Origin: Akkermansia muciniphila
GTDB taxonomy: Bacteria > Verrucomicrobiota > Verrucomicrobiia > Verrucomicrobiales > Akkermansiaceae
Assembly: GCA_945874895.1 (NCBI GenBank)
Contig: CAMCIC010000006.1
Span: forward strand, 62,001-126,000
DNA length: 64,000 nt
Direction of reading: 5' to 3'
How positions within the stretch are numbered: position 1 is the stretch's first letter; each line of letters starts with the position of its first letter. Of this stretch, positions 63,983 through 64,000 are shown one piece after another. The notes below the pieces were generated by a model. It saw nothing but the letters and a program-made list of their open reading frames with translations, was not told the DNA's origin and made no database searches. The translations under genes and the position numbers were made by a program.

Positions 63983-64000
63983 GAAGGCAGGAATCAGTTC

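Noticed and set aside
1-64000. CRISPR arrays, insertion sequences, phage genes, rRNA or tRNA genes
   Set aside because: I looked for regularly spaced repeats, transposase or integrase motifs and tRNA-like folds and found none. The gene order and composition look uniformly chromosomal.

Overview
The window looks like chromosomal DNA of a member of the Verrucomicrobiota, probably near the Verrucomicrobiales. The best evidence is a four-gene pseudopilin cassette (44564-49087) matching the Verru_Chthon cassette families A-D. Large PVC-type haem-binding dehydrogenases, several formylglycine sulfatases and secreted Ig-like/SGNH proteins agree with this. I see no rRNA, tRNA, CRISPR array, insertion sequence or prophage.

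Layout. 1-4860: two secreted multidomain proteins sharing a nearly identical C-terminal module, the second with an SGNH hydrolase core. 4946-7325: a Tat-exported enolase-superfamily enzyme and a divergent ferritin-like di-iron protein. 7393-18391: a same-strand run of two giant PVC cytochrome c/beta-propeller proteins and two sulfatases, the last three genes overlapping. 18523-20996 (minus): two tiny Cys-rich exported peptides with a clear terminator, and glycogen branching enzyme. 21145-23026: an RlmM-like methyltransferase and a HAD phosphatase. 23272-28134: a complete type I secretion-like set (ABC protein, HlyD adaptor, TolC channel) whose ABC nucleotide-binding domain is degenerate. 28291-29112 (minus): an outer-membrane barrel protein with a near-consensus sigma-54 promoter. 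29311-31402: an MDR oxidoreductase and threonylcarbamoyl-AMP synthase.

31494-36876 is a proteolysis group: a membrane-anchored protein with a VHL-like beta domain and two zinc-metalloprotease domains, a dipeptidyl peptidase IV and an M24 Xaa-Pro peptidase. 36916-43125 is a polysaccharide-modification operon: a LamG-like protein, a sialate O-acetylesterase, a sulfatase and a sulfatase-SGNH fusion, with a GntR/LacI-type regulator convergent to it. A strong orphan terminator at 44402-44440 suggests a small RNA or a long antisense transcript. 44564-52216 (minus) holds the pseudopilin cassette (order D-B-C-A), then a trypsin-like PDZ protein pair in which one member has lost its whole catalytic triad. 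52699-54471: an HI0933-type flavoprotein and a small membrane protein. 54725-60085: a type IV pilus/type II secretion block with two assembly ATPases, one PilC/GspF and one GspG-like pilin. 60179-63982 (minus): pstC-pstA-pstB, with pstC carrying an unusually large extracytoplasmic insert.

Together the genes describe a Gram-negative scavenger that removes sulfate and acetyl groups from complex glycans, oxidises sugars with periplasmic haem dehydrogenases, degrades proline-containing peptides, stores glycogen and takes up phosphate with high affinity. All functions are read from motifs; no database search was run.
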